In this document: piece by piece, positions 34,835-45,461 of the stretch
Layout of the letters: each line of letters starts with the position of its first letter
Numbering within the stretch: position 1 is the first letter of the stretch
NCBI GenBank assembly: GCA_033807695.1
Contig: CM066302.1
Location: forward strand, 4,402,001 to 4,466,000
Length of the DNA stretch: 64,000 nt
Source: Daedaleopsis sinensis
Lineage: Eukaryota > Basidiomycota > Agaricomycetes > Polyporales > Polyporaceae
Direction: 5' to 3'
Notes under the pieces: model-generated
Told to the model about the DNA's origin: nothing
The model's input: the letters and a program-made list of their open reading frames with translations, nothing else
Database searches by the model: none
Translations under genes and position numbers: made by a program

Positions 34835-36516
34835 TCAATAGCGGCTGTACATCGGCGGCGCAGTATACCCCGAGGCCATCGTGTCTTCCATATCCGCTTC
34901 CGTACCATCTCCATCCGCCAGAGGTTGTTCATTGCGCACATATGGCGGTGGAGCGTCACTGCTCGGGCTCGTAGCGAGCTCCGTGTATAGCCCGCTCGAT
35001 GTCTCGTCGTGGTGCATCTGTGTTGCAGGCACAGTCATCACGATGCTTGCTGGTGAATAGCTGGACGTGGCTGCGGGATTGTAGGAGGATATGGATATGC
35101 GTGCTGCCGTCAGAAGCGAGTCCATTGGCCTCCGGGTTATGTCGTTCGCAAGTGGCACACACGTGGACCCGGCTTCCCGTCTCTCTGGCGGAGGTATGTA
35201 AGACGTTATCGAAGACGTGTCAATTGACATTGGCACAAGATAGGCTGCTTCGAGCACTGGTGTTGGGGACGTGAGGCCGGCGCGGGGAGACGCATGTGAG
35301 GACAAGTGCGGGGAGACGAAGTGCCATGTAGATGCATGCTCGCTCGACGTGTGGTGCGAGCTTGAACGAGTGGATGCTAGGGGCGGGAAATGCGAAGTTG
35401 CGAACGGCGAGAAGGTCTTGTCAGCGTAATCGTGGACCAACGCGTCTGCATATGAGTGATAGTAGTCGGGGACGACACGGACCCCATCTTGAGAGTGGTC
35501 GGCAGGAACGTCTTGTCCCCTATCCATGTAGGTTGTGTCCCCGCCAGGAAGCGCCACAGGGAGTTGGTTGGACCTCGAAATGGGGATTTGCGCGATCATG
35601 CTTTCTGGCCTCGTAGTCACTGTGAAGGCTACTACGATATGGAACGCAATTGTGTGAGTAAATATGCACTCTGATATACATATACGAGCAGAGCGACACT
35701 CACGGAGCTTTTTCGCGCGCTGTCTCCTTCTCCAAGCGTACCACGTCGCTATCAGCGATACGGCCACCACAACTATAGAGCCAACCGCCACGGCGGCCCT
35801 TTCCCCTGTTCTGATACTCATCCCTTGCAATTCCGCGTCACTACCCAGAGCAGCGGTAGTCAGGGATGTTGCGCTTGTGCTGGGAGTCATCAAAGACGTG
35901 GACCCAGTTGTAGGGGTAGTTGTCGTAAGGGTGAATGAGGTTGACGCAAACCGGGGAGTGTCACTCGTTGGATCCCCCAGGCTGCTTCTTGGGATTTCCG
36001 TCGTGGACCATACCGAGCTAGGCTGCGGAGTCGAGTACTTCTCCGGCGGAGCTGAGCTGGGAGATGATGGAGCTGTACTGCTGGTGGAGGGGGTGGTAGG
36101 AGGAAGAGATGGTTCCGAGGTCGACGCAGAGTGGGTTTCGACACTTGAGGACGAAGATGTTGGCTGAGGTAGGGACGGAGGAGTAGTGTGGCTCGAAGTG
36201 TGCGTAGTGAAGAGCGACGAGCTATTGCAGTTGCTAGCCAAGATGCCGCACATGGTGCACGCCACAAGCAGAGGCCATCCCGCCTCCACTTCAGATAAGA
36301 CACACGTCCCGGGGGTGCCGATAGCGGCCAGAACCTTATAAGATTCCGAAACATCTCTTGGCAGAGTCGACTCTGCACATACGGTAAGGCGTCAGTCGCA
36401 GATATCGAGCAGCGAATCCGTCTCCACTCACTAGACCCCTGCAGTGCATCCTGCACGAGCGTCGGCTTTGTGTTGCGGGTGAGAGACGAGGGAGAGTCAG
36501 CTTCCATCCGGGGCAT
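34835..36516 (-). CDS. G10: single-pass membrane protein with APPMYSRY terminus
   Basis: Function unknown; fully resolved as exons 36432-36516, 35704-36372 and 34835-35631 (introns 59 and 72 nt), 516 aa. The N-terminus lacks a clear signal peptide. Then comes the ectodomain head LPRDVSESYKVL with C, ACTMC and NC spaced as in G9, and a Ser/Thr/Pro stalk. The helix is AVAVGSIVVVAVSLIAT, followed by WRRRQRAKK. The tail is about 265 residues, rich in Ser/Tyr/His, with DAPPPYV and a terminal TAPPMYSRY, i.e. two PPxY sites. G9, G10 and G11 form one sub-family by head, helix and tail end. The tail could recruit a WW-domain ubiquitin ligase (inference). Confidence 0.8.
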
Positions 36517-37596
36517 AAGGACAGTGTGATTGTGTCGAGGATGTCGAAGACAGGAGACAGAGGAGAGCTAAAGGGAGCCTGGGGGTCTGCGACGATTGTT
36601 GGGGTGAAGCCTAGAGGTACATACGCGTGTCGCTGGGATTATACTAGTCCTGGCGCTGTTAGCCCGACACCAAAATTAGACTGGCTATGCAGCGACACGC
36701 ACGCCGCTGCCCATGCGACTTTGAGGACGAAACATTCGGAGATGGTGCGTGGCAGATATCATGTATGCCCTTTGCCGCATACCTAGCTTCCCCGCTGACG
36801 CGACCGAGTGGCCTCCAGGTATCGACTCTACGTTTGAAAGCTTGAACGTGAGTCGCGTCCGCTACCATGTGGATACATGAGATGAGGAACGCATCGAAGA
36901 AGAGAAGTTGCTTACGGCTAATTGAATAAGTACAAAGCCAGCGTACCAATGGCCCTCACGATGATCAACATTCGCCGCCAAAATGAGGCGTCGTGGAACA
37001 GAGGGGGAAGATATGTCATTCGAAATGTTTGCGGTGCATGCATGCGTCCAGGGATCCGCAGTCCTGCCAGTGGGACGTGTTCAGAATGTGACCTTCACAT
37101 ACTATGAAAGCGATTCCTAATCAGTACCCGTGGTGACAACGGCCATATGAGAGCACGGTGGTGGTTGTGGTCGAGGAAGAGATGGATAGGTCGGTGACAT
37201 CCCAGCGCGCCGGGTACCGTTTTGACGCTCGCTCGTCCCCTCAGGCGCTCACGACCACATATCAAAATCAACAACGATAGCATCGCGCACGAGTACGTAC
37301 TCTACACTGCAAAGTAAGACAACACAGGGCTGTATGTGCAAGCAAGTGTGTGTGTGAATACATAGGTAGTGAAACAACTACTGTAGATCCCAACAAGTAT
37401 CTTACCGGCCTTTTGTGGCGCCGCGTCGCCACGGCCGTGGAAGGGAAAGAGAGGACGGGGAGAATGGAGCGGGGAGGTGGGTGAAGGGAAGGAGAAGAAG
37501 AAGAAGAAGATAAAAGGAGGGGACGAGACGGAGAGAACATTCAACCGGGCGCGCGCGCATCCATACACGGTCACACCGGCCGTCGTCGTGGCGCTC
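36517..37596. other. Intergenic; contains a duplicated 3' flank
   Basis: No supported gene. 37,350-37,540 shares a G/A-rich tract and the GCCGCGTCGCCA segment with 34,230-34,470, so the 3' flanks of G10 and G11 were duplicated with the genes. A short (GAA)n run lies at about 37,491-37,510. Confidence 0.4.
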
Positions 37597-39196
37597 TCAA
37601 TCTCGCGGCGCGCTCCAGTCCCGACTGTACATCGGCGGCGCACTGCACTCGCTCCTCGAGTCCTCGGTCTCCGCGCCCCCCGCGGCGCCGCCGCCGCCAA
37701 CTCCATGCGTCGGGTACGGCGGAGACGCGGGGTATCCCGCGCTCAGCCGCAGCCCGAGCCCCTGCGACGTGCGGAATGTCGACCGCCTGCTGCCCGACGG
37801 GAGGTACTCGGAGCTTGGCGGCGGGTTGTCCCACGCGTACGGCAAGCGCTCCGTCGCGGCCGTCGTCGGGCTCGTCACGCCCACCGCGGGCGTACGCCCG
37901 TCCCCACTCGACGACGCGGGGTGTGCGTGGGATGGCGAGTGAGAGTGGGCGTAGGAGAGCGAGGCGGGGTACATCTGCGAGAGGTGCGCGAGCGGCGCGG
38001 GGGAGATGGGCGATATGAATGCGAGCGACGTTGGGGAGGCGCCGTACGAGGTCGAGTACTGCGATTGCGGGGACTGCAGCGCGTTGGGTATGTACAGGTG
38101 CTCGGGAGACGGCGCGAGCGACGCCAACGTGTTTGCGGATGGCTGCGCGGGAGAGGACTGTGTGAACGGCGAGATCGGCGAGATCGGCGAGAGCGGAGCG
38201 GCGTAGGGCAGAGACGCGCGGGGAGAGAGCAGGTGGTGCGTGGAGGATTGGGGGCTCGGCGCGCGGCCGTCGTCGCTCGAGCTTGACGGGGGCCCGCCGA
38301 AGTGCGCGGGGTTCTTCTCGTCGGGGTATACGTCCGCATCCGCGGTCGAGTTCCGGCGCGCCTCGTCCGTGTTGGGGGAACGGCCGTTGTCGGCGAGCGA
38401 GATCGCAGCGGCGAGCATGCTTGGATTCGGGGCAGCCCTTTGGACCATCCCGCCCGAGATGGTATTCGTGGGTGCTGTGACGACGATCAGTCTACTGCAT
38501 CTTTCTGTGAGAAGATGGGAAAGACTGACATCGATACTCTCCTCTTGAGCTCCTCCTCTTCCTCCAGGTGAACCAGAGCAACAGCATGAGCAACAACACA
38601 AACGCAGACACGATCGCGATCGCCGCCTTCTCCCCTGCGTTCATCCCCCGCGACTGGTCCGCGTTACCCGAAACCGCAGGAGTAGGCGCCCCCGTAGCCT
38701 GGCTGACGGTCACCGTTGAGCCGGACAAGGTGAGGTATACGATAGTCCCAGAGGAGGAAGAGTCCGTCCCACTGGGCGCATGGTCCGCAGCTGATGTTGC
38801 TGAGCCGGAGGATGAGAATGGGGACGAGAACGGAGTAGACGTTGAGCGAGCGGGTCCAGTACTATGCGAGCTGCTGCTCTTACCAGAGCTGTGCGGCGTT
38901 GACTCGCTTTCTGTGTGTGTGGATGATGACGTCTCAGACGGCGGCGTCTGGGTAGGTGTGGGTTCTGGCGCGGTGGAGATAACGACAACGGAAGAGGTAA
39001 CGACGACAGTGGTGTCGGTCTGTTGGGGAGGATTGGGGGAAGGTGCCGGTGTCGTGTTATGTGTTGAGGTCGGTGTTGGTATTGTTAACGTGGTGGTGGT
39101 CCTCCCGACGCCGCCTGGAAAGCCGAAAGGCGGGGAGAACTGCTGCCATGGCGGCCGGAATTGCCGCTCTTCTAGCTCACGCTGCAGATTTGGCAT
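37597..39196 (-). CDS. G11: single-pass membrane protein with APPMYSR tail end
   Basis: Function unknown. Main exon 38530-39196 and tail exon 37597-38474 join over a 55-nt intron with the unusual donor GTCAGT in matching phase (515 aa from the first ATG of the exon). That ATG is only the first in the exon; a donor near 39,265 suggests an upstream exon with the signal sequence. The stalk is Thr/Ser/Pro-rich and includes TIVYLTLSGSTVTVS. The helix is AAIAIVSAFVLLLMLLLW, followed by TWRKRR as in G9. The tail is 290 residues, Ser/Pro-rich with repeated SPISPIS and YSTSYG, and ends SECSAPPMYSR plus seven residues. Codons here are markedly GC-rich, so opposite-strand frames stay open. Confidence 0.7.
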
Positions 39197-41357
39197 CTCC
39201 AGTCAATGTTCTGGAGAGGCATGGTCATCGTTCAACCTTCCTTGCGAGAAGGAAGAAGGCACAGACACTCACAGTTGTCCAGGTATCCAAGGTACTCCTC
39301 TACAACTCAACCAGACACATGCGCGCGAGTGTTGTTCTATTCGCTCTTCCCGTCCTCAACACTTCGAAGAACCGCACGAGTGAACGAGAGGTCAGGTCGG
39401 GATGAAAGGAGTGGGGGTAGCAGCTGCAGGCCGGGTCCCAAGTCAGACTCAGGTCTCGCGAGCCCTGGGAGGGAAGGGAGAACGGAGAAAGAAACGAGAG
39501 ATTGAGCGGCGCACCTCTCGCTCCGTGCTCCTTGTAATCACCCCCGACTGCTCCCACTACAGTCCATACCGTTGTTCCGGGTTCGGTGTGCAATGAGAGC
39601 AGAGGCCTGTATTCCGGATGTTGTGAATTCGCATATCAATCAGTCAAAGAAGCGCAATGATCTCTCCTAGGTCGTGATCACACACCTGCTCGGCTAAGGG
39701 GTCGCACTCATTGAAAGACACACCTCTTCGACATCGGCACCAACGGCCCTGGAAGGCGTGCTCACGACCATTTGCACAATGGAAGGGGGAGAAAGTGGAT
39801 GCAATAACGAAGGCAGCGAAGGTCGACGCACGGGCTCCGCATACCGTGAGTGAGGTCAATTGCATGAAATTCGCAATACCACATATCATCTAGAAGTCTG
39901 CTCCGAACTCGAGAAGGCGGCGACAATCACGTCCAGAAGAGAATCGGTGATCACAGCTGACAATGCCGTCCTCCGAGAGGGCAGCTGGGTTCCGTGCCAG
40001 CTCGTCTCGGAATCGGAGTGGTGCTCCATCGGCCGATGATCTCGTAAGTCTGTCGACCGGGAACTCCGTGAGCCGTGTGTGTGCGACGATGATGATGGGG
40101 GATGGGCCAAGGAAGAATAAGTGCACTTGATGGGAGCTGCTAGCATCGAACGTGTGCTGATGGGAATCTCTATCACTGCCAGCACGCTCGAGGCGGATCA
40201 TAACCATTGGGATGTGGCCTATCGGGGGAGGAGAGATGGACCTACGGAGACACGGTCGATATCGCAGACAAGGTCGAAGTCGGTGCCGACTCGGAGCTGG
40301 ACGTCCCAGGGCTGCAGCCAGCTCAACGTTGGTGTTGACGCAGAGAAAGCGCCCTGGCATGAGGCTACGAGTATTCTCCGGCAAACTCCGCAACGGGCCG
40401 CAGCGTACCGAGTCAAGCGCTCAGTACAAGTTGGACCAGCACTTCTAGTTCACCGCGAATCCGTCTTCAGTATGTACTAGAACAGTGATCGTCATTTTAA
40501 GACAGACTCACGAGTGTCTTTGACAGTGAGGGGAGCGCCCAAAACTACTCGGCTATCTTGATCATCAGAGACGACTCGTCGCCACTGGACTCAGTTGTGA
40601 ACAACAAGGAGGATATGGGAAGCGCGTCATGGACAGCACTTGTCTCAAAATACGAAGTAGCCCTCGAACTGCAGGCTTAGACACTAGTAACATCTTCCAG
40701 AAGGAATGCGCTAGCGTAGTGGTACTTACGCCTATGATACTTAGTCATCGTTAGACCACCGTTGACTATCGTTTAGTGCTGTCGCGTGGCATGCGAGATA
40801 ATCGCGTGGGTGTAACTTCTTAGGCTTATAGGTGCTATCTGTCGTCATCCACTTGTCCGCCCCACGAGGAGTACAGCCGGTTAGGATCAGGTGAAGTCTG
40901 AAGATCTGAAGAACAGGCGGAAAGCTCACTTGGATCAGACTAGAAGCCATCAATCCGCCATTTGCCGCGCCGACTGGACTAACTGGCATGGGAAGTAACA
41001 AGGATTACTTACAAGTTTTGGTTTGCTCACCGAAGCCGAATGCTCAAGGGTACCCGACGTGCGCATTCGTGCATGTCATCGAGTCATGTAAGCCTGTGAA
41101 GGTAAGCCATCAGTACTTGCTTCACTTCATCACTTGTCGCACTTGGTGCATTCGACCAGGTTCGATATCGCAGCACTGAGCAGGCAACCACGAAGCTGTC
41201 AAACCGAGTGTCTTGAGATCGACGCTCAGCAAGATCATCGACCAAGAAACTGCAGCATTGATCACACTAATGTACACATGCGTACGACTTCAATCCCCCT
41301 CTTACAGTTTTCGGCCTTCGACGCATCCGAGCCCCAGCCGTCTCAGTGAAGAGACGT
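39197..41357. other. Intergenic with unassigned minus-strand frames
   Basis: Frames at 39,890-40,390 and 40,740-40,990 (minus) have splice-like edges and Cys-containing stretches but no recognised domain and no closed model. The 5' exon of G11 probably lies near 39,270-39,330. Confidence 0.25.
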
Positions 41358-42161
41358 TTAGAGCTTGGCAGCGGACTGAGCCTCAACGAAGCGCTTCTCG
41401 GCCTCGTCGAAGTTGATGACGTTCCAGATGGCGTTGAGGTACTAGCCGAGGACGTCAGCAGTCTGGTGGCGACCAGACAAAAAGGACACGTACGTCGGGC
41501 TTGACGTTCAAGTACTGGAGGTAGAACGCGTGCTCCCAGATGTCAACGCCGATAACGGGGACGTGCGTGAGCAGCGGGTCCTGGTTGGCCGTCGTCGTGA
41601 TCTCGAGCACCTTCGTTTGCGGGTTGTAGCCCTGCAGCGCACGATCAGATCGGATCCTCGCGCACATGCAAGAGAGGGGCGAGATAAGGACGACGACGTA
41701 CGAGCCAGCCCCAGCCGGAGCCCTGGATGGCGGCGGTCGTCGCGTTGAACTCCTTCTTGAAGGCGTCGAGCGAGCCCCAGCCCTTGACGATGGCGTCCTT
41801 GAGCGGGCCGTCGCGGAGGGTGCCGCCGTTGCCCTTGCCCTCGGACGCGGACGGGGCGAGGTTCTTCCAGAAGAGGGAGTGGTTGATGTGCCCTGCCGAT
41901 TTCCGTCAGTCCTATTCCTTATCGCGGACCGGCTGTGTGCAGGCGCTGCGCGGACTCACCTCCACCGTTGAACTTGAGAGCAGCCTGGAGCGCGATGCGC
42001 TCCTTAGGGGTGCTCGCCTTGGCGTAGGCCTGCTCGGCGGCGTTGAGGGAGTTCACGTAGGTCTGGTGGTGCTTCTTGTGGTGAAGCTCCATGATCTGCT
42101 TGGAGATGAAGGGCTCGAGGCCATCGTAGGCGTACGGGAGGTCGGGGAGAACGTGGGCCAT
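41358..42161 (-). CDS. sod2: Manganese superoxide dismutase, cytosolic type
   Basis: Converts superoxide to hydrogen peroxide and oxygen. Exons 41960-42161, 41702-41892, 41494-41631 and 41358-41441 (introns 67, 70 and 52 nt) give 204 aa with all phases consistent. The protein starts [17 protein letters not shown], which aligns with the first residues of mature mitochondrial Mn-SOD, so there is no transit peptide and the product should stay in the cytosol. Metal ligands are H27, H72 (in GGGHINHS), D161 and H165 (in [11 protein letters not shown]); the active-site Gln is in NQDP. The family signature and length are normal and no defect is seen. It is transcribed opposite to nothing close by and sits between the receptor array and the tandem repeats. 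Confidence 0.95.
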
Positions 42162-43329
42162 GTCGTTGATGTGTTTGAGAGCGAGGTGGGAGACGGAAGA
42201 GAGCTTGCGCGTCGGTATTTATCGCACCTCATCGAACCTCATCGACCTTCCATCGGTCGGGCGCCTGTCTCCGATAATGATGTAATCCCCATGTCATCTC
42301 ACGTGATTCGGCTCCGCCCCGCCCGACGTTGCGCAGCATCTCCCGACCGTCGTCTTTTCTGTCGAGTTCGCTGTCGACGACGACGACGACGACTCGCTTG
42401 TCCTACTCTTCGCGCTTTCTGTATGCTCTTAGCACTCTTTTCAAGGTGGAACTCTTGGGCGTCAAGTTCACTCTGTCCGGTCGGCGATAGTCATCTGAGG
42501 ACATGACTGGGCGAAATTGCGTGTGCCCATTCCATGGGAGTCTAGGTCTCGAATGTCGTCAACCCGCTCCTGATAAGTACTGCGCAAGCTTACTGAGCCT
42601 TACTCAGTACTCAGTCTTCGACCATATCGCAAAATGCTGATGCACTCGGGCGCACTCGTGGATAAAAAGTATGTATTCAATCCTTTCTGGATGGTTTCTC
42701 TTTTGAACGAGAAGGTAGCGCTTCCTAGCTCGCGACACTCCAATCCATATGCAAACGTCGACAATCGCTGAACATGCTTCGTGTCGGTAAGCTCACACCG
42801 GGGGCATCAGGCTGTGAAACCAGTTGTTACATCGTGTTTACATCGTGGTTAAAATCCCACTATAATGCTGCTGTACCCCCCGATTTCATCGGAGAAAAAT
42901 TTGTAATATAAATGCAATGCGGCTGCCATAGATTTGCAGTTCAAAGTACTACTATATCTGGCGATTATAGCTGAAATAGAACCAGCAATTATGCTGGTAA
43001 ACACATGGTGACTACATTACAAGTGTCTCCCCGATGGATCCCCGATGTGAATTACATCATATTTACGAGAAATACTGCAGCCGTAGGGCAAATGTGAATT
43101 CAGTTTTTCTGCCATGTGCTAGCAGTCTACACAAGAAGAAAACCATGGTTACATTCACAATGACAACATGCTTTATCTAGAATAAATTGTACAGTTCTAA
43201 AGACATTACACCACAGAAACATTTATAAAATGTATTCGCTGTGACTGCAATATAAACCACTGAATTATGGTGAAGATACTGTAATCATCTTGCCAATGTG
43301 GATGTGCTGTGACTCTAATGTAACTGCTG
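42162..43329. other. 5' region of the SOD gene, then AT-rich non-coding DNA
   Basis: 42,162-42,500 is the SOD promoter side. 42,850-43,320 is AT-rich without open frames and has several short inverted words (for example ACATGGT/ACCATGGT, TAAAC/GTTTA); no terminal repeats could be paired. Confidence 0.35.
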
Positions 43330-43530
43330 TGAAAATTTACCTCTGTGCTACTACTACTACCTTGACTACAACTAACCACTACTACAGAAGGCGAGCCACT
43401 ACTATTAGAAGTATTCAGCAGTAGTTGCTGGTAGTTGCACTAGTGGTAGTAGTAGTTGCATGGTGTCAGTTGTAGTAGCCTAGTAAGTAATAGTAGTAGC
43501 AATAGTAGTGGTAGTAGTCATAACTCACTT
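43330..43530. repeat. Degenerate TAG/CTA trinucleotide tract
   Basis: ACTACTACTACC-like runs at the left change to TAGTAGTAG-like runs at the right, so the two halves are complementary and could pair. Confidence 0.75.
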
Positions 43531-43623
43531 CAACTAGCACAAAAATATACTAAGGGTGAAATTCAATACTAAGAGTGAAATTCAATATCTGGCCACTATT
43601 ACTGCAATGTGTCTTATCTGAGT

Positions 43624-44790
43624 GCAGTTTTGGAACCTCTCGAGCAATCTGAACACGGTGAACCTCTCGAGCAATATGAACACGGTGAACCTTTCGAACA
43701 ATCTGAACACGGTGAAGGGCCTCTCGAGGCAATCTGAATGCAATGAACCTCCAAGTCTAAGTCTCGAACAATCTGAACATGGTGAACCTCTCGAGCAATC
43801 TGAACATAGTGAACCCCCTGAACAATCTGAACACGGTGAACCTCTCGACCAATATGAACATAGTGAACCTCTCAAACAATATGAACATGGTGAACCTCTC
43901 GACCAATCTGAACATGGTGAAGGGCCTCTCGAGGCAATCTGAATGCAATGAACCTCCGAGTCTAAGTCTCGAACAATCTGAACATGGTGAACCTCTCGAG
44001 CAATCTGAACACACTGGACCTCTTGAACAATTTGAACACGGTGAACCTCTCGAACAATACGAACACAGTGAACCTCTCAACCAATCTGAATGCAATGAAC
44101 CTCTCGAACATTATGAACGCAGTGAACCTCCTGAGTAATCTGAGTGCACTGAACCTCTGAGTTTAAGTCTCGAACAATCTGAACATAGTGAACCCCCTGA
44201 ACAATCTGAACACGGTGAACCTCTCGACCAATATGAACATAGTGAACCTCTCAAACAATATGAACATGGTGAACCTCTCGACCAATCTGAACACGGTGAA
44301 GGGCCTCTCGATGCAATCTGAATGCAATGAACCTCCGAGTCTAAGTCTCGAACAATCTGAACATGGTGAACCTCTCGAGCAATCTGAACACACTGGACCT
44401 CTTGAACAATTTGACCACGGTGAACCTCTCGAACAATACGAACACAGTGAACCTCTCAACCAATCTGAATGCAATGAACCTCTCGAACATTATGAACGCA
44501 GTGAACCTCCTGAGTAATCTGAGTGCACTGAACCTCTGAGTCTAAGTCTCGAACAATCTGAACATAGTGAACCCCCTGAACAATCTGAACACGGTGAACT
44601 TTTTGACCAATATGAACATAGTGAACCTCTCAAACAATATGAACACTGTGAACCTCTCGAGCAATATGAACACGGTGAACCTTTCGAACAATCTGAGCGA
44701 AGTGAACCTCTTGACCAATCTGCGCACAGTGAATCTCTTAAACAATCTGCTGAAATGAACCTCTCGAGCAATTTAAATGAACTTTTCTAA
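43624..44790. repeat. 27-bp minisatellite with higher-order structure
   Basis: About 40 units of a 27-bp word, consensus GAACCTCTCGAGCAATCTGA plus ACACGGT. Because 27 is a multiple of three and stops are rare, both strands have open frames (plus: EPLEQSEHG repeats). A marker variant starting GGGCCTCTCGA occurs at about 43,717, 43,922 and 44,301, giving a higher-order period of about 379 bp. No start, splice or domain supports a gene. Confidence 0.9.
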
Positions 44791-45373
44791 GTGGAAGAAT
44801 CTGAAATCATATGAACCCTCTTGAGCAATCCCTTCTTCAGTTTTAAATTGTTCAAGATCTCCAGCTGTATTGTATGTTGAAGTTCAGTATGGATGGTATG
44901 CCCAGTGGACATTAACCCTTTGGCATGCGGACTCGGAGGTCAGGATCGTTGCCTGCCGGTCAGGCACAGAATTCGTCCGATTATCTCACGTGATATTTCA
45001 GATAAGTCTATAGATGCTAACTATTTGCCGTGATCTGACTACTGGCACGAAAGCCAGCTTAGTAGCGAGTGTCTACAGGAGTTTACCACTTTCCTAGCAG
45101 GCATGTACAGGCATAGACGTACACAGTCCTCTTGCGCGTTGCAGCCATGTCAGAAACATGGAGATTCGGAGCAGACCACTAATAGACCATAGTAATCTAT
45201 AGGGTAAGCAATTACACTGTATCGCGGCAGGCTGAGGACATGCCAGTACTAGTCTACGAAGAAGGGCAGAGGGGAGGACGCGACTCATTCGAGACGCCGG
45301 CGTCAGGTGCCGGAGCGTCCCAGGGACCCGGGCGATGTGTTCGCACATCGCTCGGTGTCTTGCGCGGAGTAGG

Positions 45374-45426
45374 AGGGCGGAGTAGGAGTAGGAGTAGGAG
45401 TAGGAGTAGGAGTAGGAGTAGGAGGG
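45374..45426. repeat. (GGAGTA)n hexanucleotide microsatellite
   Basis: About eight copies, next to the GC-rich satellite array. Confidence 0.9.
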
Positions 45427-45429
45427 CGG

Positions 45430-45461
45430 AGGGCACAGGGCACAGGGCACAGGGCACAGGG
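45430..45461. repeat. (GGGCACA)n heptanucleotide microsatellite
   Basis: Four exact copies plus a partial one directly after the hexanucleotide run. Confidence 0.9.

Noticed and set aside
37477..38286. 269-codon plus-strand open frame opposite G11
   Set aside because: Shadow of the GC-rich tail exon of G11; low-complexity Arg/Gly-rich protein and no splice signals.
38568..39383. 271-codon plus-strand open frame opposite the G11 ectodomain
   Set aside because: Antisense of Ser/Thr codons gives Gly/Val/Glu-rich protein; G11 on the other strand has helix, splice sites and paralogues.
41727..42506. 259-codon plus-strand open frame opposite the SOD gene
   Set aside because: Antisense of the SOD exons; the SOD model is complete and conserved.
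42850..43320. AT-rich stretch as a possible MITE
   Set aside because: No paired terminal inverted repeats or target duplication could be found by eye.
43622..44517. Open frames encoding EPLEQSEHG-type or RFTVFRLFE-type repeats
   Set aside because: They are translations of the 27-bp minisatellite on either strand; no gene signals.
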